Numbered from the stretch's first letter, positions 8,731 through 17,778 are shown. The stretch is DNA of 62,334 nt from Caldilineales bacterium (GCA_012271135.1 JAAXGZ010000106.1:1-62334), one strand, 5' to 3'. Numbers and translations are program-made. Notes: generated from the letters alone by a model not told the origin.

Positions 8731-10240
8731 GTGTCAACCACATCCTTGCAATCACCCGACCTGAACACCGCGGGCCGCGGGTGGGATTCGGATTTCAGGG
8801 CCTTTGAACAGGCTTCGCCGACCAGGGTGGTGCACCGCATCCAGGATTTCGTTGGTACCCACTCCCTGTCGGAATACCGGTCGTGGACTTCAACCGTGCC
8901 GCACCTGCAGCGCGAAGTTGGCGAGGTGGTGCGCTACGACGGTGCAGCCGGCGGTTACACGGCCGTGCTCGAATACCAGTTGCCCCTGGAGGCGCGCCGT
9001 ATCGACGCGGTCTTCCTTTTGCATGACGGAGTGGCGGTCATTGAGCTTAAGGGCAAGGCAGCGGCCACGACGGTGGATGTTGACCAGGCCCATGCCTATG
9101 CTCGGGACCTGGTCAACTATCACAGGGACTGCCATCAACGTCGGGTTGTTTCCATTCTGGTGCCGACGAAGATGCAAGGCCCTGTCCAACGCACCGGGCA
9201 TGTCCACGTCTGCCCACCGCACAGATTGGACGAATTGTTGGCCGCAGTGGATTCGAAATCCCGGCTGGACCGGCTGGAATCCGAACGGTTTCTGTCCGCG
9301 GACGCTTATCGTCCCCTGCCGAGCCTGATTCAGGCGGCCCTCTGTTTCACAGTCGCCGGGTACCGAGGTTGTGGCGTTCCCTCGCCCACACGGATGTAGC
9401 CGTTGACGGCATCCACGACATCGTCCGGGAGGCGGCGGCCACGCGGACTCGCAGGCTGGTTCTGGTCACGGGTGTGCCAGGAGCCGGCAAGACACTGGTG
9501 GGCCTGCGAATGGTCCATTCCGAGGAACCGGATCGGCTGGCCAGACGGGATGCCCCGTCCTCAGCCATATTTCTCTCCGGCAAGGGTCCGCTGGTGCAGG
9601 TTTGCAGTACCAACTGAAGAGCGCAGGTGGTGGTGGACGCGCGTTTGTCCGCAGTGTCAAGGACTACGTCAGGACCTATGGCCGCACTGGCGGCAGCGTG
9701 CCTGATCACCATGTGATCGTGTTTGACGAGGGGCAGCGTGCGTTTGACGCCCCCAAGGTGGCTGACGCCCACAAACTACCTCCGGCGCAGGCGATGTCCG
9801 AACCCCAGGAGTTCGTTGCCATCGCGGAGCGGGTGTGTAGTGATTGGCCTGATTGGGTCGGGCCAGGAAATCCATATCGGTGAGGAGGCGGGAATTGGAC
9901 AGTGGGCGGATGCCGTTCGCGGGACCGGCGACGCGGGCTCATGGACGGTGCACGGACCTCCCGGGATCCAGCCCGAGTTCCCCGACCTGCAGTTCCGGGC
10001 CGATCAAAAACTTTTCCCTGGACACTGCCCTGCGGGCACACCTGGCCGCTGATCTTAACCTCTCTCTTTGTGGATGGTTTGATCAATGCCGAAGAACCCA
10101 AGGACGAGGCGCTGTTGTCACAGTTGGCCGGGAGACTGGAGCGGAACGGATACCATCTGTGCCTGTGCCGCGACCTGCGCGTCGGCAAGGCCTATCTGCG
10201 GGACCGTCGAGCGCAACGGCGGACCCACCGCACGGGCCGC
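8731..10240 (+). pseudogene. Decayed DUF2075-type helicase/NTPase with an N-terminal nuclease-like domain
   Basis: This is the remains of a protein with a PD-(D/E)xK nuclease-like N-terminus and a P-loop ATPase. The first 210 codons (GTG 8731, GGAG upstream) are intact and include RIDAVFLLHDGVAVIELKGK, a plausible Asp...Glu-x-Lys nuclease core. The reading frame then shifts near 9350, 9600, 9830 and 10020 or later. Across frames one can still read the Walker A GVPGAGKTLVG (about 9480), the SAGGGGRAFVRSVKDYVR segment, Walker B VIVFDEGQRAFD (about 9715), the GLIGSGQEIHIGEEAGIGQW motif (about 9850) and GYHLCLCRDLRVGKAYLRDR (about 10150). The conserved C-terminal half of the family is missing. 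Several independent shifts argue for true decay over a single sequencing error. Such proteins are found in defence islands, but no partner is visible here. Confidence 0.7.
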
Positions 10241-10257
10241 CGACAGCGCTCCGTGTG

Positions 10258-10710
10258 CTACGACATCTCCAGCCTGCCTGTGGATGCCGGGAAACTGCCG
10301 GTCCTCGTCCGCGGCCACTGGGGCGTGGGAACGGCCTGCACCGCACCTTGGACATGTAGTCCTGGGAGGACGACTGTCGCCTGCCCAGGGACCACGCCCC
10401 GGCCGTGATGGGCCTCCTCAGACGAGCTTCCCTGAACATGGTGTGGACGGTTCAACAGAATTTCAGACCGGATCTGTCCATCGGATTGCTGCGGGACAAA
10501 ATCGGACACAATCCGGCCCTGCTGGCTCCGATCCTGGCTTGACGGCGACGTTTCGGTTGCCCTGGCTATCCACCAATTATGAAAGGTGTAAATTACCAAT
10601 ACCACCAATACAAAAAACACGAATCCCCCGGCACATTTCAACAGAAAGAAAAGGGTTTCTTCTGTCCAATCTCTTTTATTCGATTTGTTATTTTCTGACA
10701 CAACCTGCAT
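10258..10710 (-). CDS. Hypothetical single-pass membrane protein, probably truncated or run-on
   Basis: The N-terminal 50 residues lie in AT-rich DNA and contain one clear membrane helix (FFLLKCAGGFVFFVLVVLVI) after a short polar stretch. From about residue 55 the frame crosses into GC-rich DNA antisense to the decayed helicase and becomes low-complexity, so the natural gene probably ended or was cut near 10555. ATG 10710 is used; a TTG at 10764 would overlap the stop of the upstream gene by a few bases, which would suggest coupling with it. No family recognised. Confidence 0.3.
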   Translation of the reverse strand: MQVVSENNKSNKRDWTEETLFFLLKCAGGFVFFVLVVLVIYTFHNWWIARATETSPSSQDRSQQGRIVSDFVPQQSDGQIRSEILLNRPHHVQGSSSEEAHHGRGVVPGQATVVLPGLHVQGAVQAVPTPQWPRTRTGSFPASTGRLEMS

Positions 10711-11745
10711 CTCCCTAATACAGTGCCGATACCTGAACAGGTACTGGTACTGGGGGTTAATCAATGTTTGAATAACTTATTCAGGCCAAACCGTACATCG
10801 AATCCAGTGGTTCTCATACTATAAGTCAGAAAACGGTACCAAAACCGAAATTCTGCTGTGGCCCGCCATTTATACCCATCTACCTGATAGTCGTCTTTTT
10901 CCAAATGGGTTATCCACATTTCCTGTACCCAGTCTTGCCCTAGCAACCATGTGTGCAATTCTACATCATAGCGTGTCAAATCCACGTAGGCGGGTTTGTT
11001 GTTGAATGTTCCTAAAGTGAGAGCAAGGTGTTGGAAAATGGCCGCAAATGAACCAAAGTTGTGACGGCAACTACGGTCCTCGGAATTTCCGTACGCCACA
11101 GCCCCGTTGGGTTGTGCGGAATCCATTTCCTGGGAATAGTTTAACCCCTGAATGGTGGCAATAGCCGCCATCAATTCCGTACGGGTGGGAAGAGTTGTGG
11201 GGTTGGTAGCTTGGAACCCCAACCCATTTTCTTCTGCCAAGATAACAGCTTCAGACAACGCAAGAACCGGTTCTTCCTGTACCGGTTCCGTAGTATCGCT
11301 GGGTAGCGTACACCGGGGTTACCCCCAGTGCCACCAAGGCGATGAACGTAAGAAAAGTCAACCACATCTTCATGTTTGTCTTCCAAACAAAATTTCCACC
11401 AAAAGGTGGGGGAGGATGAAAAGACATGAATGGTAAGGTTGTTGGGCTCCATCGGGAATTCGTTTCCGGTATTGCCAACAACCCCGTACCTGCTGATACA
11501 GGGAGCAGCGTGTGAAGTAGGTACGACGGAAAGTGAGAGAAACGTTCATGGAAACGAGTCTAGTCCATACAGAACCTACTTGTGTAACAAAGGTTACAAT
11601 TCCATTCCTATTCTAGGCAAGTGAATTTCTGTTTCCCTTCCGGTTGCCTATTCAATTCTGCAAATATTGTTACAAATAATCTTTTTTTATAAATTATATA
11701 GATAGAAAGACAAATAAAATTTTTCTCTTCCTCCTTGTCTGACAG
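10555..11745. other. AT-rich island inside GC-rich surroundings
   Basis: Base composition drops sharply from about 10555 and recovers near 11745, where the bases around 11660-11740 are almost pure A/T. The island carries the small membrane protein and a broken secreted protein on the minus strand, and is bordered by a decayed helicase on one side and transposase remnants on the other. Codon use differs from neighbouring genes (many AAA, TTT, AAT). This points to horizontal acquisition. The stretch 11374-11745 has no convincing gene; a TATAAT reads on the minus strand at 11693-11698. Confidence 0.7.
10761..11373 (-). pseudogene. Unknown secreted protein gene interrupted by a frameshift
   Basis: On the minus strand ATG 11373, preceded by a GGAAG site, opens a classic signal peptide (MKMWLTFLTFIALVALGVTP, cleavage expected after VYA). 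That frame stops at 11251. In another frame, open from about 11318 to 10761, a coherent protein continues: an acidic linker (DTTEPVQEEPVLALSEA), then about 150 residues with motifs LNYSQEMDSAQPNGAVAYGN, CRHNFGSFAAIFQHLALTLG and WRATAEFRFWYRFLTYSM. A single shift near 11300 would join the two into one secreted protein of about 200 residues. No family recognised. It sits in the AT-rich island and may be a recent arrival that is now decaying, or it may carry a sequencing error. Confidence 0.45.
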
Positions 11746-12180
11746 CAACTGTGTTGCAAGTCCCTGGCATCGTCTGGGGAGGTATCCGCCAGGGCGTCTG
11801 GTCTCTCATCACCGCCTTGAGGAGGGTCAACAACTTGTGCATGGCGGCGACCTTCTTGGGCGAGTCCCGGGCCACCAGGCGCGTGTAGAAGGTCCGGATC
11901 GCAGCCCGGGCTCTGGATGCCGGATCTGTGCACCCTGCTGCTGGACCGGCTGAGCCCCACCGTGCCGTCGGACATGACCGTGCGTGTCCTCTGCGACCGG
12001 GGCCTGCAGAGCTCCGACCTGTGGGCCGCCCTCCACCGTCAGGGCTGGCATCCCAAAATGCGCTACGACCGATACCTGATCTTTCAGGCGGCCACCGGCT
12101 CCCGCTGGTCGGTCTGGCACTTCGTTACCCGGGCAGGCCAGTACACGGTGATGGCCGGATGTCCCATAAGATGCACGGCG
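11745..12180 (+). mobile_element. Remnant of a DDE transposase (IS4-like)
   Basis: Fragments of a DDE transposase are readable on the plus strand: an upstream piece around 11760-11900 broken by a TAG, then a stretch from about 11917 with LLLDRL, a VRVLCDRGLQSSDLWAAL segment (Asp of the catalytic core) and GWHPKMRYDRYLIFQA. Nothing corresponding to a complete transposase survives, and I could not find terminal inverted repeats. On the minus strand a short stretch at 11740-11875 (KLLTLLKAVMRDQTPW) also looks transposase-like, which may mean a second or inverted fragment. The family assignment is tentative. Confidence 0.45.
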
Positions 12181-12795
12181 GCCCTCCTTGTTGCACAAGG
12201 GATGGCTCCGACCCGGCAGCCGGTGCGGACTGCCCATACTGAATTAATCCCAATAGACAGTGGATTTGCTCTGTGTCAGTGCGCAGCCAACATCCGGAAC
12301 CGTTTTCGGAAAGCCCCTATTCACCCCCATCCCGCCACTTTGCGTTTGCTCTGGATGTGGTTACAGGCAAGGCTGCTGACACCGAAGCACGTCGAATCTG
12401 AAGAGCAACCCGGTTCCCGTCGGCATGTGCAGGGCAGCATCTCATAATTCGGGACCCCAAGCCCTTAAACCGGATGGCGTTTTTGGGGGGATGACGAACT
12501 TCGTCAGGCCAGCCAGGATCCGGAATGTGTCGCACATGACGCGGTACGGGGAAGACGGGGACCAGTACGCGTCTGGATCTCCTCCAACTCCCGGCCAATG
12601 CCCACCGGATGTGACTGACGCTCTTGCGATGAGACTATGGTCTGGCTGGTCTGCTCATCATCCGATTGGAGGATTTGCCAGGTTATGGCGTGGGGGCGCA
12701 CCGTCCGTACGGTTCGGGACGGTGCAGGCTACCGGGACCGGTGCTAAACTTCAGCAGTTGCAGAACCCTGGCGCGCGCACACTGGAGGGCGGCCG
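12181..12795. other. Gene-free stretch next to transposase remnants
   Basis: About 600 bases with no reading frame of convincing composition on either strand. It is probably eroded mobile-element DNA. The last 15 bases contain the ribosome-binding site of the next gene. Confidence 0.5.
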
Positions 12796-13197
12796 TTGAG
12801 CACGATCTCGCTTGTCCAGCCGGATGAGCCGTTGCGGATTCAGAAGATCCTGGTGTTTCCCTATCCAGATCTGAAGCGGCTCTGGTTTCGCATGCAATTG
12901 CAGGCGCAGCCCGATCAGAAACCCAACATTGACATTGATGTCGCCGCCGTTGACGGACCGGCCGGCAACAGTCTGGCGTTCGTGTCCTATGACGACACCT
13001 ACCTGGATGCCACCATTCACCTGAAGGAACCGCGGCCCGGCAGCCGTTATCAGTGCGTTGTTGATCTCTCCCTGGGGCTGCCGCCCGACATGGAGCACGT
13101 GGAGCGGGTCAAGTTCGAGTTTCCGCTGGAGTTCAGGGACACCGAAAACGGGGCCGACGGCTTCGGCTACGACTGTCCCAATCCGGTACCGGCCTAG
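12796..13197 (+). CDS. Uncharacterised 133-aa protein linked to carboxylate-amine ligases
   Basis: I do not recognise the family. The start is TTG with a strong GGAGG at 12784-12788, seven bases upstream. The composition is that of a soluble, beta-rich domain (alternating hydrophobic strands, e.g. RIQKILVFPYPDLKRLWFRM and KFEFPLEFRD), with no signal peptide or membrane helix. The C-terminus ends GYDCPNPVPA, containing the only cysteine after the central CVVDLSL. Twenty-two bases separate it from two tandem carboxylate-amine ligase paralogues, so the three are probably one operon. It could be a scaffold, regulator or ligation substrate for them (inference). Confidence 0.65.
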   Translation: MSTISLVQPDEPLRIQKILVFPYPDLKRLWFRMQLQAQPDQKPNIDIDVAAVDGPAGNSLAFVSYDDTYLDATIHLKEPRPGSRYQCVVDLSLGLPPDMEHVERVKFEFPLEFRDTENGADGFGYDCPNPVPA

Positions 13198-13219
13198 TCG
13201 CACATTCGCAGGACACGAG

Positions 13220-14341
13220 ATGCCGCCAGTCAAACCTTCCTTGCAGTTGGCCGTTGCCGAAGAGTACCCGGTTGTCGACGCGGAATCGCGGCAGCTGCAG
13301 GGTTACATCAACCAGTTTCCGGATCGGGATCCGATCGTGATCTACGAGGAGGAGACGGAGCGGGTCCTGAAGCCGGAACTGGCGGGTATCGCGCCCCTGC
13401 TGGACGTGGACTTTCACCCCGATGTGGAGAGCCTGGGGCAGGCACTGGCCCGACAGCGGGCGGAAGTGGCCGATCTGCTCGACAAGGTTGGCTGCCGGAT
13501 GGCCATTGCCGGCACCCACCCGGACAGCATGCCCCAGACCCGTACCCGGGTCTTCGCCTGGTACAGCGAACTGGTCGGGGAGGTGGCCGTCGTGGCCCGT
13601 CGGCTTCAAATCTATGCCACAACCTTCCACATCACGATTGGTGATCCGGATCTGACCATCAGCGTGATGAACGGGATGCGTTACCTACTGCCGCACGTGT
13701 TCTGCCTGAGCACGAGTTCCCCGCTTTGGTCCGGCGAACTGACGGGTCTCAAGGGGTATCGCCAGGTCCTCCGGGACTCGCTGCAGCGCACCAATTTTCC
13801 GCCCATGTTCGAGAGCCAGAATGTCTACCAGGAGTTCCTGGATACGCTCATCCAGTCCAACAGCATCGGATCATCGGAAGCTATTCGCTGGGATGTGCGG
13901 GCGAATCGGAACTGCGACGGCCTGATCGTCAGCGTCTGCGATGCCATAACCAAGCTGGACGATCTGTTGATCATCGGCTCTCTGCTTCAGGGCATTGCCG
14001 CGTTCATGGCATCGCTGACCCTGAACAACCAGCAGTTCCGGACCTACGACCGAATCCTGCTGATGGAGAACAAGTGGCGGGCCATGCGCTATGGCACCGA
14101 GGGCCGACTCATCGATTTCGGCAAGGAGGCCGAAGTCCCGTTGAACCGGCTGATGTGGGAGCTTGGGGAGTTGGTCCTGCCGTTTGCCGAAACCCTCAAC
14201 AGTACAAAGTACATCGAGAGGGTGCACGACTTGGTTGAGGGGGGCTCGTCCGCGGACCGACAGATTGCGGTGTGGCAGTCCAGCGGGGAATCCATGCAGG
14301 CCGTAGTCGATCACATCGTCTCTGAATCCACGGATCTGTAG
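13220..14341 (+). CDS. GCS2/YbdK-family carboxylate-amine ligase homologue, probable pseudoenzyme
   Basis: A 373-residue paralogue of the next gene, full length for the glutamate-cysteine ligase type 2/YbdK family. Aligned by eye with its neighbour, the family's catalytic positions are changed: GVEEEYQVV becomes AVAEEYPVV, the metal-site MHVHVGISD becomes TFHITIGD, and RPHHTYPTLEYRIMD becomes RANRNCDGLIVSVCD, losing the conserved Arg-Pro-His and the Glu of the LEYR motif. The fold regions (ARRLQIYATT, LLPHVFCLSTSSPLWSG, ENKWRAMRYG) remain. It therefore probably does not catalyse the standard ATP-dependent ligation and may be a structural or regulatory partner. The start is ATG with AGGA at 13210-13213. 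Confidence 0.75.
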   Translation: MPPVKPSLQLAVAEEYPVVDAESRQLQGYINQFPDRDPIVIYEEETERVLKPELAGIAPLLDVDFHPDVESLGQALARQRAEVADLLDKVGCRMAIAGTHPDSMPQTRTRVFAWYSELVGEVAVVARRLQIYATTFHITIGDPDLTISVMNGMRYLLPHVFCLSTSSPLWSGELTGLKGYRQVLRDSLQRTNFPPMFESQNVYQEFLDTLIQSNSIGSSEAIRWDVRANRNCDGLIVSVCDAITKLDDLLIIGSLLQGIAAFMASLTLNNQQFRTYDRILLMENKWRAMRYGTEGRLIDFGKEAEVPLNRLMWELGELVLPFAETLNSTKYIERVHDLVEGGSSADRQIAVWQSSGESMQAVVDHIVSESTDL

Positions 14342-14343
14342 CC

Positions 14344-15453
14344 ATGAAGCGACCGGAGCTGACCTTGGGTGTGGAGGAGGAATACCAGGTTGTGGATCCC
14401 GAGTCCCGGGAACTGCAGTCGGTAATTTCCCACTTCACCAGCCGGAACGAAGCCACCATCTACCACCGCACCATCAGTTCCGAACTGCACCAGTCCATGG
14501 TGGAGTTGGGCACCGGTGTTTGCCACACCCCGGACGAGGTGATGCAGGAGCTCAAGTCCCAGCGGGAATACATCCGGGACCTGGCGGCCGAGCGGGGCCT
14601 GCGGATTGTGGCCGGCAGCACGCATCCCGTCAGCCGCTGGGAAGAACAGGAGATCTCCCCCTACGACCGGTATCAGTCGCTGACCTCGGAGTACCAGATC
14701 GTGGCCCGCCGCATGCTGGTCTGGGGCATGCACGTCCATGTCGGCATCAGCGACAAGGCGTTCCTAATGGACGTAATGAACATCACCCGCTACTACCTGC
14801 CGCATGTGCTGGCCCTGACGGCCAGCAGTCCGTTTTGGGGTGGCCTCGATACCGGCATGAAAAGCTACCGGGCCTTCGTGGCCGACGATTTTCCCCGGAG
14901 CGGCATGCCGGACGTGTTCAGCAGCTGGCAGGAATACGAAGCCTTGGCCAATACGCTGATCAACACCAACTGCATCGACGACACGTCCAAGATCTGGTGG
15001 AACGTGCGGCCTCACCACACCTATCCGACGCTGGAGTACCGGATCATGGACATCTGCCCGCGCATGGAGGACGGCGTGGCCATCGCCGCTCTGCTGCAGG
15101 CACTGGTTCTGTGGGTCTGGAAGCTGCGTTCCAAAAACCTGACGTTCCGGCTGTTCAGCAAGGATCTGATCGACGAGAACAAGTGGCGTGCCGCCCGCGG
15201 GGGACTGGACTGCAAGCTGATCAATCTGGGCACCCGAGAGGAGATTCCAGCACGGACCGCCATTCGGGAATTGCTGAGAATGCTGTCCGAAGAGGTGACC
15301 GAACTTCAGATCGGAAGACAATTCGAAACCATCCACCGCATCCTCGAGACCGGCTCCAGCGCGGACAAGCAGCGGGCCATCTACAGGGACACGGACGACA
15401 TGTACAAGGTGGTGGACTTCCTCATGGAGGAAACCCTGGTCGGCCTGGACTGA
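14344..15453 (+). CDS. Carboxylate-amine ligase, GCS2/YbdK family (putative glutamate-cysteine ligase 2)
   Basis: An ATP-grasp-like ligase of the glutamine-synthetase fold that joins a carboxylate to an amine; E. coli YbdK has weak gamma-glutamylcysteine synthetase activity, but the natural substrate of most members is unknown. All family motifs are present in the 369 residues: GVEEEYQVVDPESREL at the N-terminus, a central GMHVHVGISD metal site, LALTASSPFWGG, the substrate segment NVRPHHTYPTLEYRIMD and ENKWRAARGGLD. ATG 14344 lies two bases after the preceding stop, so translation is probably coupled to the pseudoenzyme paralogue. The two may form a hetero-oligomer (inference). Confidence 0.9.
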   Translation: MKRPELTLGVEEEYQVVDPESRELQSVISHFTSRNEATIYHRTISSELHQSMVELGTGVCHTPDEVMQELKSQREYIRDLAAERGLRIVAGSTHPVSRWEEQEISPYDRYQSLTSEYQIVARRMLVWGMHVHVGISDKAFLMDVMNITRYYLPHVLALTASSPFWGGLDTGMKSYRAFVADDFPRSGMPDVFSSWQEYEALANTLINTNCIDDTSKIWWNVRPHHTYPTLEYRIMDICPRMEDGVAIAALLQALVLWVWKLRSKNLTFRLFSKDLIDENKWRAARGGLDCKLINLGTREEIPARTAIRELLRMLSEEVTELQIGRQFETIHRILETGSSADKQRAIYRDTDDMYKVVDFLMEETLVGLD

Positions 15454-15462
15454 CTGTGGCCT

Positions 15463-16500
15463 TCAGACAGCCGGCAGCCGGGTCAGTTCATCCGCCGCGA
15501 ATTGGGGCAAGGGCATGGGCCTGCCCCGGTGTTGGGCCACAAGTCCCGCTTCCGGGGATGTGACGTGGCCGACTTGAACCGATGGCCAGCCCAGGTCGCG
15601 CCAAGTGTCCTTCAATGCGTCGGCATCGCCGGGTCGGCAGGTGCACAACAGACTACCGGACGCGATGCAGCCAAGCGGATCAAGGCCGCAGTCTTGGCAG
15701 ATGCGCGCCGCGAAGGCCGGTACCGGAATGCGGTCCAGGTTCACCTCCAGCCCCGTGTTTGAGGCCGCGGCCAGTTCGCGCATGGCAGTGGCCACGCCGC
15801 CTTCCGTGGGGTCGTGCATGGCGGTGGCCAGTCCGCTGCGGGCAGCCGCCAGGGCCGGTTCCCGGATGCTGATGCCCGGTTCGTAAAGGCATTGTGAAGC
15901 GTCATTGAGTTCAGCCGGCGTCCAACCCTGGGCCAAGAGCGGCCTTCGCATGGTACGCGCCAGGATGCTGACGGCCTCCACGGGGCACCAGCCAGCCAGG
16001 AGCAGAACGTCTCCGGGTTGCGCGCCGGCCGTGGCAACCAGGTGTTTTCGGTCCACTGTGCCGAGCATGGTTCCGCTGATGACTGTGCGGCGAACCGCGT
16101 CGGTGACCTCGGTGTGGCCTCCGACAACGGCGATCCCGGCCGCGGTGCACACCTCTCCCAACTGCTGGAACATGTGTTCCGTTTCGGGTACGGTGGTCTG
16201 GCCGGCCGGCAGGAGGACCACCGGCAGGAACCAGCGGGGTTCCGCCCCGCACACTGCCAGATCGTTCAAGCCCACAGTGAGGGCATACAACCCGATGTCG
16301 TCGGTTGTGAACGTAATGGGGTCGCTGGTGGCAACCAACAGCTCGGGGTCGCTGTCCGGCCATGCCAGGACCGCAGCATCCTCACCTTGGCCCGGTCCGA
16401 CGAGCAGGGCCGGATCAGAGGCAGGCAGCAGGTTCAGGACGCGGGCGAGCCGCTCCGGTGCCAGCTTGCCGGACGGCAGGATGGAGCTTGCGGCATCCAC
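15463..16500 (-). CDS. AIR synthase-related protein (PurM/HypE/SelD superfamily)
   Basis: An ATP-binding enzyme of the PurM superfamily, 345 residues. The signature segments are visible: GQGEDAAVLAWPD near residue 40 (metal/ATP Asp), TSDPITFTTDDIGLYALTVGLNDLAVCGAEP, GGHTEVTDAVRR and HDPTEGGVATAMREL. It is closest in style to the HypE-like AIR synthase family of unknown substrate. It is not PurM, which is encoded at 30833, and it lacks the N-terminal Cys/Sec-Lys motif of selenophosphate synthetase SelD and the C-terminal cysteine of HypE. The start is GTG with only a weak site. It converges on the ligase gene with a 9-base gap. Confidence 0.8.
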   Translation of the reverse strand: MDAASSILPSGKLAPERLARVLNLLPASDPALLVGPGQGEDAAVLAWPDSDPELLVATSDPITFTTDDIGLYALTVGLNDLAVCGAEPRWFLPVVLLPAGQTTVPETEHMFQQLGEVCTAAGIAVVGGHTEVTDAVRRTVISGTMLGTVDRKHLVATAGAQPGDVLLLAGWCPVEAVSILARTMRRPLLAQGWTPAELNDASQCLYEPGISIREPALAAARSGLATAMHDPTEGGVATAMRELAAASNTGLEVNLDRIPVPAFAARICQDCGLDPLGCIASGSLLCTCRPGDADALKDTWRDLGWPSVQVGHVTSPEAGLVAQHRGRPMPLPQFAADELTRLPAV

Positions 16501-16522
16501 AGCAAAACCGGAATCGATGCCT

Positions 16523-16597
16523 TCAGCGGGTCGTGAAGACCAAGTAAATCATCACTCCAAAGAGAAGGATCACACTCAGGATCTGAGCTTCGGTCAT
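16523..16597 (-). CDS. Possible 24-aa membrane micropeptide
   Basis: A very short frame from ATG 16597 encodes a peptide of 24 residues, almost all a hydrophobic helix (ILSVILLFGVMIYLVF) with polar ends and a terminal Arg. A GGGG sequence lies about 6 bases before the ATG. It sits 22 bases upstream of the AIR-synthase-like gene in the same direction. Its composition is that of a real single-pass peptide, but length alone cannot prove expression. Confidence 0.4.
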   Translation of the reverse strand: MTEAQILSVILLFGVMIYLVFTTR

Positions 16598-16725
16598 GAC
16601 TGCCCCGATTCCTGCCTGCCGCGACGGGGTGCAAGCGTGGGGAGAGTGTAGGCAGCCAGCTGCGGCGTATCCTGACCGAATTCGGACCGCTTCCGGCCTG
16701 GCTGCCAACAGACCGGCCGGCGATG

Positions 16726-17778
16726 TCAGTTCCGCATCGTCTCAAACACGTCCATGTGTTCCTGGAACACCTCGGGGGCCACGGCGTACAGCATGCGCAG
16801 GACTTCCTGGCCCATGGCCCGGATTTCCCACTGGGCCGCCTTGTCCACGGCCCGCAGCCACAGGAAGTGCGACCAGGCCGCAAAATTCATCGTGGTCACG
16901 ATGCGGGTCTCGGTGGCGTTGGGCAGCAGGAACCGCGCGTCCTCCTTGCGGATGCCCAGGCCGCGCAGGGCGCGGTAGGTCTCCTGCAGGCCATCCCACG
17001 ACCGGTCGAGCAGTGCCCGGGCCTCTTCATTGTGCGCCACCCGCGGGGGAATGACGGCGCTCCAGCCGCCTTTGTTCAAGTCGACATAACGCTGCGATTC
17101 CTGGCTGAAACTGGCCAGGCGATGCCGCACGAGCTGGTGGGTGCAGGCCCGCGAGATGCCCTCGAACAGGAAGCAGGCGGATCCGTGGTCCAGCAGCATT
17201 TTCGGGTCCTCCAGCACCGGCTGCGTATAACCCAGGAGCGAGACCCGCTGCGGGGGCTTGTGCACCGGTTGCAGTGCCGTCAGCAGCGTGTCCGTTGGTT
17301 CCTGCGCGACAGTCGGACGAGCGGCCGGGGCCCGTGGTTTGCAGGTAAATTCGTCATAGACCTCGGGTACCAGGGCCTTGAGCAGCGGTACCGCTTCCAG
17401 GGCGCGGCCTTCGCGGAAAAAATGCAGCCAGACCCTGGTGTTTCCCGACACAATCCATGTCCGGTCCGCAGTACGGCTGATCTCGCAGTGACGGCTGGCT
17501 TCCCGCCATCGGGCCGGTTCGTCCGTGTCCGTCCAGCGCAGCGTGACCACGACATGTTCGATGACATCCTCATGGCCTTCCCGCACCCGGGCTGAGATGA
17601 AGTTGGGGGAGGTGCCCATGCGGTGGGTGCTTCTGTAGCAGAGCCGGGCCGCATACTCGATCAAATTGGCCGCGAACGTGCTTTGGCCCTGCCATAGGGA
17701 AGCCACGTCGCTGGCATCCGCGCGGGCAGTGCCATGCAACGCGGGATTGGGTTGGGTACAGGCGAGTAGTTCGACCAC
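16726..17778 (-). CDS. thyX: Flavin-dependent thymidylate synthase ThyX, extended two-part form
   Basis: It makes dTMP from dUMP using FAD, NADPH and methylene-tetrahydrofolate. The ThyX signature RHR-x7-Ser is present at residues 218-228 ([11 protein letters not shown]), preceded by [13 protein letters not shown] and followed by [25 protein letters not shown] and AQWEIR. At 350 residues it is well over the usual 220-260. The extra length is an N-terminal part (about 36-145) that itself looks like a ThyX domain without its signature: [24 protein letters not shown] and [12 protein letters not shown] echo the corresponding parts of the family. The start codon is ATG. No folate or thyA genes are nearby. 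Confidence 0.9.
   Translation of the reverse strand: MVELLACTQPNPALHGTARADASDVASLWQGQSTFAANLIEYAARLCYRSTHRMGTSPNFISARVREGHEDVIEHVVVTLRWTDTDEPARWREASRHCEISRTADRTWIVSGNTRVWLHFFREGRALEAVPLLKALVPEVYDEFTCKPRAPAARPTVAQEPTDTLLTALQPVHKPPQRVSLLGYTQPVLEDPKMLLDHGSACFLFEGISRACTHQLVRHRLASFSQESQRYVDLNKGGWSAVIPPRVAHNEEARALLDRSWDGLQETYRALRGLGIRKEDARFLLPNATETRIVTTMNFAAWSHFLWLRAVDKAAQWEIRAMGQEVLRMLYAVAPEVFQEHMDVFETMRN

Noticed and set aside
6923-8755. A 610-codon minus-strand frame opposite the unknown 597-aa gene
   Set aside because: Same antisense effect; the plus-strand frame has a ribosome site and natural protein composition.
15463-16500. AIR-synthase-like protein as SelD, partner of the tRNA-Sec
   Set aside because: It lacks the N-terminal Cys/Sec-x-x-Lys region needed for selenophosphate synthesis; the superfamily match alone is not enough.
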